A stretch of 64,000 nt of DNA from Burkholderia arboris (GTDB lineage: Bacteria; Pseudomonadota; Gammaproteobacteria; Burkholderiales; Burkholderiaceae). The translations under genes were made by a program, and so were the position numbers. The notes below the pieces were generated by a model. The model searched no databases, was not told the DNA's origin, and saw only the letters and a program-made list of their open reading frames with translations. Shown one piece after another: positions 16,268 through 25,152 of this stretch; the first letter of the stretch is position 1, and each line of letters begins with the position of its first letter. Location: positions 62,001 to 126,000 of the forward strand of contig NZ_CABVPX010000020.1 in the NCBI RefSeq assembly GCF_902499125.1, given 5' to 3'.

Positions 16268-16312
16268 CGCGTGTTTCAGTAGTTTCGAACCCGGTTTTCC
16301 GAAGGACATCAT

Positions 16313-16567
16313 ATGGTTATCATCCGTCTGGCTCGTGGCGGCTCGAAGAAGCGCCCGTTCTACAACATCGTTGCTACCGATTCGCGTAACCGTCGTGACG
16401 GCCGCTTCATCGAGCGCGTCGGCTTCTACAACCCGGTCGCCACGAAGGGCGAATCGCTGCGTATCGCTCAGGATCGCCTGACGTACTGGCAAGGCGTTGG
16501 CGCGCAACTGTCGCCGACCGTCCAGCGTCTCGTGAAGGAAGCGCAAAAGGCGCAACCGGCTGCCTAA
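16313..16567 (+). CDS. rpsP: 30S ribosomal protein S16
   Basis: The 84-residue protein starts with the highly conserved [21 protein letters not shown]16 binds 16S rRNA during early 30S assembly. It is the first gene of the classical rpsP-rimM-trmD-rplS operon, behind a strong promoter and an AAGGA ribosome site. Confidence 0.98.
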
Positions 16568-16609
16568 CATGGCACGGTGTGCCGGTCGTGCCGGCTGTGA
16601 GGTGCATTG

Positions 16610-17287
16610 ATGGCGGGTCACGATTCCGGTAATGCAAGGCGCGGGCGTGCGTCATTCGGCGCATTCGTCCGCAAGCCGGTCGAGCGCGACGCTGTCGCGA
16701 ACGCCGGTGAGGCTGCCGAGCAAGGTAGTCTCGATACGACGCAAGCCTGGCCCGACGATGCCGTCGAGGTCGGGGCGGTCGTCGACGCCTACGGCCTGAA
16801 GGGCTGGGTCAAGGTGGCGACACATGCCGATGCCGGTCGCGGTGGCGATGCGCTGCTCAACGCGCGTCGCTGGTGGCTGGAGCGCGGTGCGGAGCGGCTT
16901 TCCGTCCGCATCATGCAGTCGAAGACGCACAGCGACACTGTCGTTGCGCAACCCGCGGGCGTCAGCGACCGCGATGCTGCGCTTGCCATGCGCGGCTTTC
17001 GCGTGTTCGTGCGCCGGGAGGATTTCCCGGCACTGGCCGCGGACGAATTCTATTGGGTCGACCTGATTGGTCTCGAAGTCGTCAACGAGCAATCGGTGGC
17101 GCTCGGGAAGGTGAGCGGGATGATCGACAACGGCGTGCATTCGATCATGCGTGTCGAGTATCCGGCGACCGGCAAAGACGGTCAGCCGACCACCGACGAG
17201 CGGTTGATTCCGTTTGTCGGCGTATACGTCAAAACGGTGGATCAGGCGGCGCGTCGTATCGTCGTCGACTGGGAAGCCGATTACTGA
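16610..17287 (+). CDS. rimM: Ribosome maturation factor RimM
   Basis: RimM assists maturation of the 30S head and binds S19. The 225-residue protein has the N-terminal RimM domain (EVGAVVDAYGLKGWVKV from about residue 53) and a C-terminal PRC-barrel domain (EFYWVDLIGLEV... to the end). It is about 45-50 residues longer than E. coli RimM because of an N-terminal basic/low-complexity extension (residues 1-50). The ATG at 16610 follows a GAGGTG site. Gene order between rpsP and trmD confirms identity. Confidence 0.95.
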   Translation: MAGHDSGNARRGRASFGAFVRKPVERDAVANAGEAAEQGSLDTTQAWPDDAVEVGAVVDAYGLKGWVKVATHADAGRGGDALLNARRWWLERGAERLSVRIMQSKTHSDTVVAQPAGVSDRDAALAMRGFRVFVRREDFPALAADEFYWVDLIGLEVVNEQSVALGKVSGMIDNGVHSIMRVEYPATGKDGQPTTDERLIPFVGVYVKTVDQAARRIVVDWEADY

Positions 17288-17288
17288 A

Positions 17289-18083
17289 ATGAACCAGGTT
17301 ACCGAGAGCGCGGTGCAGTTCGACGTCGTCACGCTCTTTCCCGAGATGTTTCGCGCGCTGACCGACTGGGGAATCACCAGCCGGGCCGTCAAGCAAGGGC
17401 GCTTCGGGCTGCGCACCTGGAACCCGCGTGATTTCACGACGGACAACTACCGCACGGTCGACGATCGTCCGTACGGCGGCGGTCCGGGCATGGTGATGCT
17501 GGCCAGGCCGCTCGAAGCTGCGATCGATGCCGCGAAAGCGGCGCAGGCGGAGCAGGGCATCGCGAGCACGCGCGTCGTGATGATGTCGCCGCAGGGCGCG
17601 CCGCTCACGCACGATCGTGCGGTGCGGATGGCGCAGGAGCCAGGTGTCGTCGTGCTGTGCGGCCGCTATGAAGCGATCGACCAGCGTCTGCTCGACCGGT
17701 GCGTCGACGAGGAAATCAGCCTCGGCGATTTCGTGCTGTCGGGCGGCGAACTGCCGGCGATGGCGATGATGGATGCGGTCGTGCGGCTGCTGCCCGGCGT
17801 GCTGAACGATTCGCTGTCGGCCGTGCAGGACAGTTTCGCCGATGGCCTGCTCGATTGTCCGCACTACACGCGCCCCGAGGAGTATGACGGCGTGCGCGTG
17901 CCGGACGTGCTGCTCGGCGGGCATCATGCCGAGATCGAGCGGTGGCGGCGGCAGGAAGCATTGAGGAATACGTTGCGGAAGCGGCCGGACCTGATCGTCC
18001 GGGCGCGCCGCGAGAAGTTGCTGAGCCGGGCCGACGAGGCGTGGCTTGCGAACCTCGCACGCGAAGCGAAGAACGCCTCCTGA
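17289..18083 (+). CDS. trmD: tRNA (guanine-N1)-methyltransferase
   Basis: TrmD methylates G37 next to the anticodon of tRNAs, which prevents +1 frameshifting. The 264-residue SPOUT enzyme has FDVVTLFPEMF near the N-terminus and the trefoil-knot SAM site (YGGGPGMVM, GRYEAIDQR, SLGDFVLSGGE). It starts one base after the rimM stop, so it is translationally coupled. Confidence 0.97.
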   Translation: MNQVTESAVQFDVVTLFPEMFRALTDWGITSRAVKQGRFGLRTWNPRDFTTDNYRTVDDRPYGGGPGMVMLARPLEAAIDAAKAAQAEQGIASTRVVMMSPQGAPLTHDRAVRMAQEPGVVVLCGRYEAIDQRLLDRCVDEEISLGDFVLSGGELPAMAMMDAVVRLLPGVLNDSLSAVQDSFADGLLDCPHYTRPEEYDGVRVPDVLLGGHHAEIERWRRQEALRNTLRKRPDLIVRARREKLLSRADEAWLANLAREAKNAS

Positions 18084-18216
18084 GGCGGCTGCGCGAGCGG
18101 GAATTGGCGGTGTCGTGCATGCGTGCGCGGCGCCTGATGTGAATCCATCCTCTATCGGGGCCAGGCCTGGAAGCAGGCGGGTGCCAACGCCGACAAGATG
18201 GCATAAGGAGTCAGTA

Positions 18217-18609
18217 ATGAATCTGATCGCAAAACTTGAGCAGGAAGAAATCGAGCGCGCGCTCGCCGGCAAGACGATCCCCGATTTCGCCCCGGGCGAC
18301 ACGGTGATCGTGAACGTGAACGTGGTTGAAGGTACCCGCAAGCGCGTTCAGGCTTACGAAGGCGTCGTGATCGCGATTCGCAGCCGTGGTCTGAACTCGA
18401 ACTTCATCGTCCGCAAGATCTCGTCGGGCGAAGGCGTCGAGCGTACGTTCCAGACGTACTCGCCGCTGCTGGCAAGCATCGTCGTGAAGCGTCGCGGCGA
18501 TGTGCGTCGTGCGAAGCTGTACTACCTGCGCGAGCGTTCGGGCAAGTCGGCTCGTATCAAGGAAAAGCTGGTGTCGAAGGATCGCGCCGCAGCAGCTTCC
18601 CAAGAGTAA
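18217..18609 (+). CDS. rplS: 50S ribosomal protein L19
   Basis: The 130-residue protein begins MNLIAKLEQEEIER and contains the L19 core (FAPGDTVIVNVNVVEG, GVVIAIRSRGLNSNFIVRKIS, GEGVERTFQTYSP). It is somewhat longer than the E. coli protein at its C-terminus. A strong AAGGAG ribosome site lies before the ATG. The gap of 133 bases after trmD is larger than elsewhere in the operon. Confidence 0.97.
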   Translation: MNLIAKLEQEEIERALAGKTIPDFAPGDTVIVNVNVVEGTRKRVQAYEGVVIAIRSRGLNSNFIVRKISSGEGVERTFQTYSPLLASIVVKRRGDVRRAKLYYLRERSGKSARIKEKLVSKDRAAAASQE

Positions 18610-18618
18610 GAGCTGTAA

Positions 18619-18648
18619 GGAAAAAGCACCCAACCGGGTGCTTTTTTC
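18619..18648 (+). terminator. Intrinsic terminator of the rpsP-rplS operon
   Basis: AAAAGCACCC-AACC-GGGTGCTTTT followed by more T's. Confidence 0.9.
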
Positions 18649-18696
18649 ATTCTGGCGCGACAATATGCTCGATACGACACGACCCCGAGAGCCCCA

Positions 18697-19383
18697 TTGA
18701 ATCGCCGCCCCATCATCGATCCCGAAGTCCTGCCGGTCGAAGGCACCGGCGCCGGCCTGCCTGTCATCGATCCCCGCCTGATGACGCCGTCCGGCTTGCG
18801 CGAACGTTTCGCGCGCACGCTTGAATGGAGCGTCGAGCCCGGCGAAGCGAGGCTGCAGGAAGGCGTCGATCCGCGGAGCGCGGCCGTCCTCATGCCGCTC
18901 GTTGTTCGCGAGTCGGGCCTCACCGTGCTGCTGACCCAGCGCGCCGACCACCTGAACGACCACGCCGGACAGATCAGCTTCCCCGGCGGCCGTCGCGAAC
19001 CGTTCGATCGCGATGCCACGGCCACCGCGTTGCGCGAGGCGAAGGAAGAGATCGGGCTGGCCGCGGAGCGCGTCGAGATTCTCGGTGCGCTGCCCGACTA
19101 CCTGACCGGCACGGGTTTCTGCGTGACGCCGGTGGTCGGCCTCGTGCATCCGCCGTTCACCGTGCAGGCCGACACGTTCGAAGTCGCCGAGATTTTCGAA
19201 GTGCCGCTCGCGTTCCTGATGAATCCCGCGAACCACCAGGTCCGCGTGTTCCGCTGGGAAGGCGGCGAGCGTCGTTTTTTTGCGATGCCTTATCCGAATG
19301 GCGAACCGGCCGGGCATTACTTCATCTGGGGCGCAACTGCCGCCATGTTTCGCAATCTCTACCGCTTCTTGGCCGCCGGCTAG
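18697..19383 (+). CDS. CoA pyrophosphatase, NUDIX family (NudL-like)
   Basis: The 228-residue protein carries the UPF0035/CoA-specific motif preceding the Nudix box (LLTQRADHLNDHAGQISFPGG, about residues 78-98) and the box itself (97-121, GGRREPFD...ALREAKEEIGL). An aspartate replaces the first conserved glutamate, as in other NudL proteins. Members hydrolyse coenzyme A and derivatives to 3',5'-ADP and phosphopantetheine. The best start is TTG at 18697; the next in-frame ATG (18781) would cut into the N-terminal region. It is a single gene after the rplS terminator. Confidence 0.88.
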   Translation: MNRRPIIDPEVLPVEGTGAGLPVIDPRLMTPSGLRERFARTLEWSVEPGEARLQEGVDPRSAAVLMPLVVRESGLTVLLTQRADHLNDHAGQISFPGGRREPFDRDATATALREAKEEIGLAAERVEILGALPDYLTGTGFCVTPVVGLVHPPFTVQADTFEVAEIFEVPLAFLMNPANHQVRVFRWEGGERRFFAMPYPNGEPAGHYFIWGATAAMFRNLYRFLAAG

Positions 19384-19483
19384 GTGCACGCACCGGCCGG
19401 CGCGCGCCGCCGGCCGCCATGCGGGGCTTACGCTGTGCTATCGTTATGCAAAAAATGACATAACTCCGAAGACGGCGCCACGC

Positions 19484-20422
19484 ATGACTTTCTTTTCGGT
19501 TCTCCTCGCCCTCATCATCGAACAGGTCCGCGCGTTATCACCGAGCAATCCGGTGTTTGCGCTGTTCCAGTTTCATGCGGAAACCGTCGCGCATGGCCTC
19601 GACGCCGGCAAGCAGAAGCACGGCATCCTCGCATGGCTCGCGGTCGTGCTGCCGTGGGTGCTGATCGTCGCGCTGATCTATTTCCTGCTGTTCAAGGTGA
19701 GCTTCGTGCTCGCGTTCCTGTGGAACGTCGTCGTCGTGTATTTCACGCTCGGCTTCCGCCAGTTCAGCCATTACTTCACCGATATCCACCTCGCGCTCAA
19801 CAACGACGACGTGCCGCGTGCGCGCGAAATCCTCCACGAGTGGACGGGCATCGACACGGTCGACATGCCGGTCGGTGAAATCGTCCGCCACACGCTGATC
19901 CACGCGGTTGTCGCATCGCACCGCCACGTGTTCGGCGTGTTCTTCTGGTATGTGCTGCCGATCGGCCCCGCCGGCGCCGTGCTGTACCGGATTTCCGAAT
20001 ACCTCGCGCGCACCTGGTCGGCGCCGGGCGACGACCGCACGGCTGCGTTCTCGACGTTCGCGCAGCGCGCGTTCTTCGTGATCGACTGGATTCCCGCGCG
20101 TCTGACGGCGCTCGGCTTCGCGATCGTCGGCAATTTCGAGGATGCGATCTACGCGTGGCGCAATCACACGCGCCAGTGGCCCGACCCGAACGACGGCGTG
20201 CTGCTCGCAGCCGGCAGCGGCGCGCTCGGCGCGCGTCTCGCGGGGCCGCTCGCGGAGCCGTCGAGCCTCGATGCGCTGGCGGTCGGCGACAGCGGTCCTT
20301 TGACGGTCGGTGACGATTGCACGCCGCGAACGCTGCAGTCGGCGGTCGGCCTTGTCTGGCGCGCGGTGATCCTGTGGATGATCCTGCTGCTGATGCTGAC
20401 GCTCGCCGTCTGGGTGTCGTGA
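19484..20422 (+). CDS. AmpE/CobD-CbiB-like inner-membrane protein
   Basis: The 312-residue protein has several hydrophobic helices: N-terminal FFSVLLALIIEQV, 46-85, about 148-170 and the C-terminal 290-311. The pattern HTLIHAVVASHRHVFGVFFWYVLPIGPAGAVLYRISEYL is typical of the AmpE/CobD superfamily. Burkholderia homologues are usually called 'CobD/CbiB family', but no cobalamin genes or riboswitch are nearby, so a role in B12 synthesis is not supported. AmpE has been linked to beta-lactamase induction in enterobacteria. Function here is unassigned. Confidence 0.7.
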   Translation: MTFFSVLLALIIEQVRALSPSNPVFALFQFHAETVAHGLDAGKQKHGILAWLAVVLPWVLIVALIYFLLFKVSFVLAFLWNVVVVYFTLGFRQFSHYFTDIHLALNNDDVPRAREILHEWTGIDTVDMPVGEIVRHTLIHAVVASHRHVFGVFFWYVLPIGPAGAVLYRISEYLARTWSAPGDDRTAAFSTFAQRAFFVIDWIPARLTALGFAIVGNFEDAIYAWRNHTRQWPDPNDGVLLAAGSGALGARLAGPLAEPSSLDALAVGDSGPLTVGDDCTPRTLQSAVGLVWRAVILWMILLLMLTLAVWVS

Positions 20423-20448
20423 CGGGGCACCGCAATACCCGATGAAAG

Positions 20449-20477
20449 AACAAGGCCGGCTTGATGCCGGCCTTGTT
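20449..20477. terminator. Bidirectional terminator-like hairpin
   Basis: AACAAGGCCGGC-TTGAT-GCCGGCCTTGTT is a perfect 12-bp stem between the AmpE-like gene and the convergent DUF2007 gene. Confidence 0.7.
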
Positions 20478-20486
20478 GCTGTGGGG

Positions 20487-20804
20487 TCAGTCGTCGAGCG
20501 GATCGCGCACGGCGCCGCATTGCCAGCACGCGGTGAACTGCGCTTCGAGCGCTTCGCCGCACTGCCGGCAGCGCCACGGCGCTGCGCCGGCCGACGGGCC
20601 GTGCGACGCGGCGTCGAGGAGCCGGCGGGCGAGCGCGTCGTCGCGTTCGTCGTCGAGCCACAGTTCGGGCGTGCACGCATCGGCCGGCAGGCCGCCGAGC
20701 GCGCCCGTCGCGTAGCAGTTGTGCAGCTCGCAACCGATGCCGGCCACCTGAAGCACGTTGGCCCAATGCTGCGCGGTCGCGAGATCGGGTGCCTTGAAAC
20801 GCAT
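20487..20804 (-). CDS. DUF2007 domain protein with a C-terminal zinc ribbon
   Basis: The 105-residue protein has an N-terminal DUF2007-type ferredoxin-like domain (MRFKAPDLATAQHWANVLQ, ...CELHN, ...PELWLDDERDDALARRLL). A C-terminal rubredoxin-like zinc ribbon with two CxxC pairs (CRQCGEALEAQFTACWQCG) follows. DUF2007 resembles a signal-transducing PII-like fold, with unknown function. It is 65 bases after rsgA on the same strand and probably the last gene of the M48-rsgA transcript. Confidence 0.75.
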   Translation of the reverse strand: MRFKAPDLATAQHWANVLQVAGIGCELHNCYATGALGGLPADACTPELWLDDERDDALARRLLDAASHGPSAGAAPWRCRQCGEALEAQFTACWQCGAVRDPLDD

Positions 20805-20869
20805 CGCGGCTCCTGTCGGTGAAGGCGGGCCCGCAGCGTGCCGGCCGGCGCCGCGCGCGTCCCGCGCGC

Positions 20870-21811
20870 TCAGCGGACGATCTGGCTCGCTTCGTGCACG
20901 AGCTGCGCGTACAGCGCGTGCCGCGTCGGTGCGATGCGGCCATCGGCGACGGCGTCGAGAATCGCGCAGCCGGGCTCGTGCAGATGATGACAATTATAGA
21001 AACGGCAGTCCGCGAGTAGCGGACGGAACTCCGGGAACGCACGTTCGAGGCGGCCTTCCGTCAGGTGGTAGAGGCCGAATTCCTGGAAGCCCGGCGAATC
21101 GATCAGTGCGCCGCCGCCTTCCAGCGGGTAGAGGCGCGTGAACGTCGTCGTGTGGCGGCCGCTGTTGAGCGCTGCCGAAATCTCGCGCGTGGCGGCCTCG
21201 GCGTCGGGCACGAGCAGGTTCACGAGCGTCGATTTGCCCATCCCGGACTGACCGAGCAGGATCGTCGAATGTCCGGCGAGGTGCGGCATCAGTTGCGCAC
21301 GCGCGTCGTCGGGCGAACCTTTCACCGACAGCTCGAGCACGTCGTAGCCGAGCGCACGGTAGGGGGCGAGGCGTTCGCGCGCGACCGGCAGTGCGGCCTC
21401 GACGTCGATCTTGTTCAGCACGACGAGCGGCTTCAGCTCGTTCGCCTCGGCGGCGATCAGCGCGCGGCCGAGCAGATCTTCGCTGAAATAGGGCTCGGTC
21501 GCGAGCACGATCAGCAACTGGTCGAGGTTGGCCGCGAACAGCTTCGACTTGAACTGGTCGGAACGGTACAGCAGGTTGCGTCGTTCGCCGATCTCGACGA
21601 TCACGCCCTGGTCGGCCGATGCGAGTTCGTACACGACGCGGTCGCCGACCGCGATGTCGCTCTTCTTGCCGCGCGGGAAGCACTGCAGCATCGGGCCGCC
21701 GTCGTCGGGTGCGACGATGTAGTGGCGCCCGTGCGCCGCGATCACGCGGCCTTCGGTCCGTTGCGCGTTCGACGCGCGCGGGGCCGGCTTGCGGGAAGTC
21801 GGGCGGCTCAT
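20870..21811 (-). CDS. rsgA: Small ribosomal subunit biogenesis GTPase RsgA
   Basis: RsgA is a late 30S-assembly GTPase. The 313-residue protein has an N-terminal OB fold, then a circularly permuted GTPase domain with G4 NKID (133-136) ahead of G1 GQSGMGKST (187-195) and G3 DSPG (238-241). A C-terminal zinc site is visible (C269, C274, H276, C282: DCRFYNCHHLHEPGC). The start at 21811 overlaps the M48 peptidase stop by four bases (ATGA), so the two are coupled. A long in-frame upstream extension is only open reading frame through the neighbouring gene. Location beside orn matches the rsgA-orn arrangement of many proteobacteria. Confidence 0.95.
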   Translation of the reverse strand: MSRPTSRKPAPRASNAQRTEGRVIAAHGRHYIVAPDDGGPMLQCFPRGKKSDIAVGDRVVYELASADQGVIVEIGERRNLLYRSDQFKSKLFAANLDQLLIVLATEPYFSEDLLGRALIAAEANELKPLVVLNKIDVEAALPVARERLAPYRALGYDVLELSVKGSPDDARAQLMPHLAGHSTILLGQSGMGKSTLVNLLVPDAEAATREISAALNSGRHTTTFTRLYPLEGGGALIDSPGFQEFGLYHLTEGRLERAFPEFRPLLADCRFYNCHHLHEPGCAILDAVADGRIAPTRHALYAQLVHEASQIVR

Positions 21812-23067
21812 GCGTGTTGCAGCAGGCGGTCGATCCGCTGCGACGCAGGCGGATGCGAGTAGTAGAAGGCCGTGTAGACGGGGTCGGGCGTCAGCGTTGA
21901 CGCGTTGTCCTCGTACAGCTTCACGAGCGCGCTGACGAGATCCTGCGCGTCGGTCTGGCTGGCCGCGAACGCATCGGCCTCGAATTCGTGCTTGCGCGAC
22001 GTCAGGCTGCTGAACGGCGTCGCGAAGAACAGGAACACCGGAATCGCGAGGAAGAACAGCACGAGCGCCGCGCCCGCGTTGCTGGTGTCGAGCGACGGTA
22101 TGACGCCGAGCCCGGTGTAGAACCACGTGCGTTGCGCGAGCCAGCCGAGCAGCGCGAGCAGCACGAGGCTCAGCACGAACGACACGAGCATGCGCTTCAT
22201 CACGTGACGGCGCTTGAAATGGCCGAGTTCGTGCGCGAGCACGGCCTCGATTTCCTGGCCGGACAGGCGCGCGAGCAGCGTGTCGAAGAACACGATCCGC
22301 TTCGATGCGCCGAAGCCCGTGAAATACGCGTTGCCGTGTGCGGAGCGGCGGCTGCCGTCCATCACGAACAGCCCCTTCGCCGCGAAACCGCAGCGCTTCA
22401 TCAGCGATTCGATGCGCGAGCGCAGCGCGTCGTCCTTCAGCGGCTCGAACTTGTTGAAGATCGGCGCGATGAAGGTCGGGTAGATCAGCAGCACGAGCAT
22501 CTGGAACGCGACCCAGACGATCCAGGTCCACAGCCACCACAGGCTGCCGGCCTGGTTCATCAGCCACAGCACGACGAACAGCAGCGGCAGGCCGAGTGCC
22601 GCGCCGAGCAGCGAGTTTTTCAGCATGTCGGTGAAGAACAGCCGTTTCGTCATCCGGTTGAAGCCGAATCGCTGCTCGATCCCGAACTGGCGGTAGTACT
22701 CGAACGGGATGTCGATCACGCTGGTGATCACGAGCACCGCGGCGACGAGCGCGACCTGCTGCCCGTAGCCGCGCCCGAGCCAGCCGGTCAGCAGCGTGTC
22801 GAGCGCACCGACGCCGCCGAGCAGCGTGAGGCCGACCAGCACGGCTGCGCTGACGACGATTTCGAGCATCGTCAGCCGGGTGCGCTCGACCGTATAGTCG
22901 GCCGCGCGCTGGTGGGCGGTCAGCGGGATGGTCGCGCTGAACTGCGCGGGCACGCCGTTGCGGTGCGCCGCGACGAAGCGGATCTGCCGCGACGCGAGCC
23001 ACAGCTTGGTGACGACCATCGCGAGTACGGCGATCGCGAACAGCAGGGTGAACGAAAAGGGTGACAT
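21808..23067 (-). CDS. M48 family metalloprotease (Ste24/CAAX-prenyl protease type)
   Basis: The 419-residue integral membrane protein has about seven hydrophobic helices. The zinc-protease motif HELGH is at residues 279-283, and the third-ligand region RKHEFEADAFA is about 75 residues downstream, as in Ste24 proteins. In bacteria these presumably take part in membrane-protein quality control, since CAAX substrates are absent. The ATG at 23067 is preferred to a TTG at 23079. It is first in a unit with rsgA and is divergent from orn. Confidence 0.87.
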   Translation of the reverse strand: MSPFSFTLLFAIAVLAMVVTKLWLASRQIRFVAAHRNGVPAQFSATIPLTAHQRAADYTVERTRLTMLEIVVSAAVLVGLTLLGGVGALDTLLTGWLGRGYGQQVALVAAVLVITSVIDIPFEYYRQFGIEQRFGFNRMTKRLFFTDMLKNSLLGAALGLPLLFVVLWLMNQAGSLWWLWTWIVWVAFQMLVLLIYPTFIAPIFNKFEPLKDDALRSRIESLMKRCGFAAKGLFVMDGSRRSAHGNAYFTGFGASKRIVFFDTLLARLSGQEIEAVLAHELGHFKRRHVMKRMLVSFVLSLVLLALLGWLAQRTWFYTGLGVIPSLDTSNAGAALVLFFLAIPVFLFFATPFSSLTSRKHEFEADAFAASQTDAQDLVSALVKLYEDNASTLTPDPVYTAFYYSHPPASQRIDRLLQHA

Positions 23068-23184
23068 CGAAGGCGCCAAAGGGTTCTATGCGAGAATTAT
23101 ATGTTCTTGCGGACCGGCCCCGCTGATGCGATGCCGGCCGCCCGGGCGGCGCCGCGCGCCGTCCGCCATTTTCCAGGATGACTC

Positions 23185-23805
23185 ATGACCGATACCGCCG
23201 CTTCCGCCAGCCAGCCCGCGCTCGTGCGCAACGAGTTGAACCTCGTCTGGCTCGACATGGAGATGACGGGCCTCGACCCGGATAACGACCGCATCATCGA
23301 GATCGCGGTCGTCGTGACCAATTCCACGCTCGACATCGCGGTCGAAGGCCCGGTGTTCGCGATCCACCAGAGCGACGAAACGCTCGCGAAGATGGACGAC
23401 TGGAACAAGTCGACGCACGGCCGCTCGGGCCTGATCGACCGCGTGCGCGCGTCGACGGTGACCGAGGCGGAAGCCGCCGCGCAGCTGCAGGCGTTCCTCG
23501 CGCAGTACGTGTCGCCGGGCAAGTCGCCGATGTGCGGCAACTCGATCTGCCAGGACCGCCGCTTCATGGCGCGCTGGATGCCGGAATTCGAGCGGTTCTT
23601 CCACTACCGCAATCTCGACGTCAGCACGCTCAAGGAGCTGTGCCGCCGCTGGCAGCCCGCGATCTACAAGGGTTTCCAGAAGCGTGCGATGCACACGGCG
23701 CTCGCGGACATCCACGAGTCGATCGACGAGCTGAAGTATTACCGCGAGCATTTCCTGATTCCGGCCGCATCGGCGCCGGCAGGCGAGTCCGCGCCGGCCG
23801 CCTGA
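23185..23805 (+). CDS. orn: Oligoribonuclease
   Basis: Orn degrades di- to pentanucleotide RNAs and pGpG to mononucleotides. The 206-residue DEDDh exonuclease has D24 and E26 in WLDMEMTGLD, the conserved CGNSICQDRRF block and the later H-x4-D (HTALADIHESIDELKYYR). An Ala-rich C-terminal tail adds ~15 residues. Pathway: end stage of RNA decay and c-di-GMP turnover. Confidence 0.96.
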   Translation: MTDTAASASQPALVRNELNLVWLDMEMTGLDPDNDRIIEIAVVVTNSTLDIAVEGPVFAIHQSDETLAKMDDWNKSTHGRSGLIDRVRASTVTEAEAAAQLQAFLAQYVSPGKSPMCGNSICQDRRFMARWMPEFERFFHYRNLDVSTLKELCRRWQPAIYKGFQKRAMHTALADIHESIDELKYYREHFLIPAASAPAGESAPAA

Positions 23806-23821
23806 GCGGGCCGGCACGCGC

Positions 23822-24439
23822 TCAACGCGGCGCGCGCTGCGCGCTTTTCGGCCGGAACGCCGCGACCACCGCGGCGTCGGTCTCGATGTACGGGCCGCCG
23901 ATCAGGTCGATGCAGTAGGGCACCGCGGCGAAGATGCCGGGCACGGTCGACTTGCCGTCGGCATCGCGCAGCCCTTCGAGCGTTTCCCGGATCGACTTCG
24001 GCTGGCCGGGCAGGTTGATGATCAGCGCCGCATGGTCGGCCGTCTCGCGGATCACCGCGACCTGCCGCGACAGGATCGCGGTCGGCACGAAATTCAGGCT
24101 GATCTGCCGCATCTGCTCGCCGAATCCCGGCATTTCCTTCGTCGCCACGGCCAGCGTGGCCTCGGGCGTCACGTCACGGCGCGCGGGGCCCGTGCCGCCG
24201 GTCGTCAGCACGAGGTCGCACCCCGCGACGTCGACGAGCTCGGCGAGCGTGGCGGAAATCGTCGGCGCATCGTCCTGGATCAAGCGCGTTTCGGCGCGCC
24301 ACGGCGAAACCAGCGTGCCGGCGAGCCACTCCTGCAGTGCCGGAATGCCCTTGTCTTCGTAGACGCCCGTGCTCGCGCGGTCGCTGATCGACACGAGGCC
24401 GACGACCAGCTCGTCCGGGTGGTTACGCTTCGTCGTCAT
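23822..24439 (-). CDS. mog: Molybdopterin adenylyltransferase
   Basis: Mog adenylylates molybdopterin before MoeA inserts molybdate. The 205-residue protein contains the MoCF signature TTGGTGPARRDVTPEAT and INLPGQPKSIRETLEG. The start at 24439 (MTTKRNHPDELV) gives the usual N-terminus, and it overlaps the end of yjgA. The other molybdenum-cofactor genes of this window (moaA, mobA, moeA) are about 27 kb away. Confidence 0.93.
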   Translation of the reverse strand: MTTKRNHPDELVVGLVSISDRASTGVYEDKGIPALQEWLAGTLVSPWRAETRLIQDDAPTISATLAELVDVAGCDLVLTTGGTGPARRDVTPEATLAVATKEMPGFGEQMRQISLNFVPTAILSRQVAVIRETADHAALIINLPGQPKSIRETLEGLRDADGKSTVPGIFAAVPYCIDLIGGPYIETDAAVVAAFRPKSAQRAPR

Positions 24440-25025
24440 GGTCGTCTTCGGTGTCGTCCGGCGCCTCGTCACCCGCATCGGGCGTGCCGCTTGCGGTCTT
24501 GATCCACTGGAACAGCTCGCGGAAATAGCGCGGCGGCTTGCCTTGCTGCGCTTCCTTGCGTGCGTTGCGGATCAGCGTGCGGCCTTCCTGGATATCCGCT
24601 TCCGGGTGCTGGCGCAGGAAGTCGGTCAGTGCGTCGTCGTTGGCGAGCAACTGGTCGCGCGTGCGCTCGATCCAGTGCAGGCGGGCCGTCGCGGCCTTGT
24701 TCACGCCGCGTTGTGCGTCGAGTGCGGTGCGCAGCGCGGCCGTTTCGTCGTCGGTCAGCGAGCGCATCACGCGGCCGACGTACTGGAGCTGGCGGCGCTT
24801 GCCTTCGTGATCGGTGATCCGGCGTGCCTCGCGAACGGCATCCGAGAGACTTTCGGGCATCGGCATGCGCTTGAGGGCGTCTTTCGGCAGATCGACGAGC
24901 GCCTGGCCGAGCACCTGCAGCTCGTGCATCTCGCGCTTCAACTGGGATTTGCTGGGGCGATCGTAGCCGTTGTCGTCGTCCTCGACGGCATGCTCGATCG
25001 GCTGGATTCGGGTTTTGCGTGTCAT
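24423..25025 (-). CDS. yjgA: Ribosome-associated protein YjgA (DUF615, DarP)
   Basis: The 200-residue protein matches YjgA/DarP, a factor associated with assembling 50S subunits. It has the basic RPSKSQLKREMHELQVLGQALVDLP start and the QYVGRVMR and FLRQHPEAD blocks. An acidic tail (DEAPDDTEDDHDDEA) is notable. It overlaps mog by 17 bases. An in-frame ATG three codons upstream (25034) is an alternative start. In many proteobacteria yjgA lies divergently next to pmbA, as here. Confidence 0.92.
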   Translation of the reverse strand: MTRKTRIQPIEHAVEDDDNGYDRPSKSQLKREMHELQVLGQALVDLPKDALKRMPMPESLSDAVREARRITDHEGKRRQLQYVGRVMRSLTDDETAALRTALDAQRGVNKAATARLHWIERTRDQLLANDDALTDFLRQHPEADIQEGRTLIRNARKEAQQGKPPRYFRELFQWIKTASGTPDAGDEAPDDTEDDHDDEA

Positions 25026-25152
25026 AGGCGGCATTGTATCGCGGCGCGGACACCCCAAGCTTGTCGGTGCGCGGCCCCGGACCTTGCTATGATCGCGGGA
25101 TACGCAACATTTTGACCATGCGGGCGCCCGCCCGCCACCGGATACCAAGACG

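Noticed and set aside
19384..19483. A cobalamin riboswitch before the CobD/AmpE-like gene
   Set aside because: The spacer is only 100 bases with no B12-box-like sequence, and no B12 genes are adjacent.
20870..23002. A 710-codon minus-strand frame suggesting a fusion with RsgA
   Set aside because: Only the last 313 codons are RsgA; the rest is the out-of-frame shadow of the M48 peptidase gene. The start and ATGA overlap at 21808-21811 define two separate genes.
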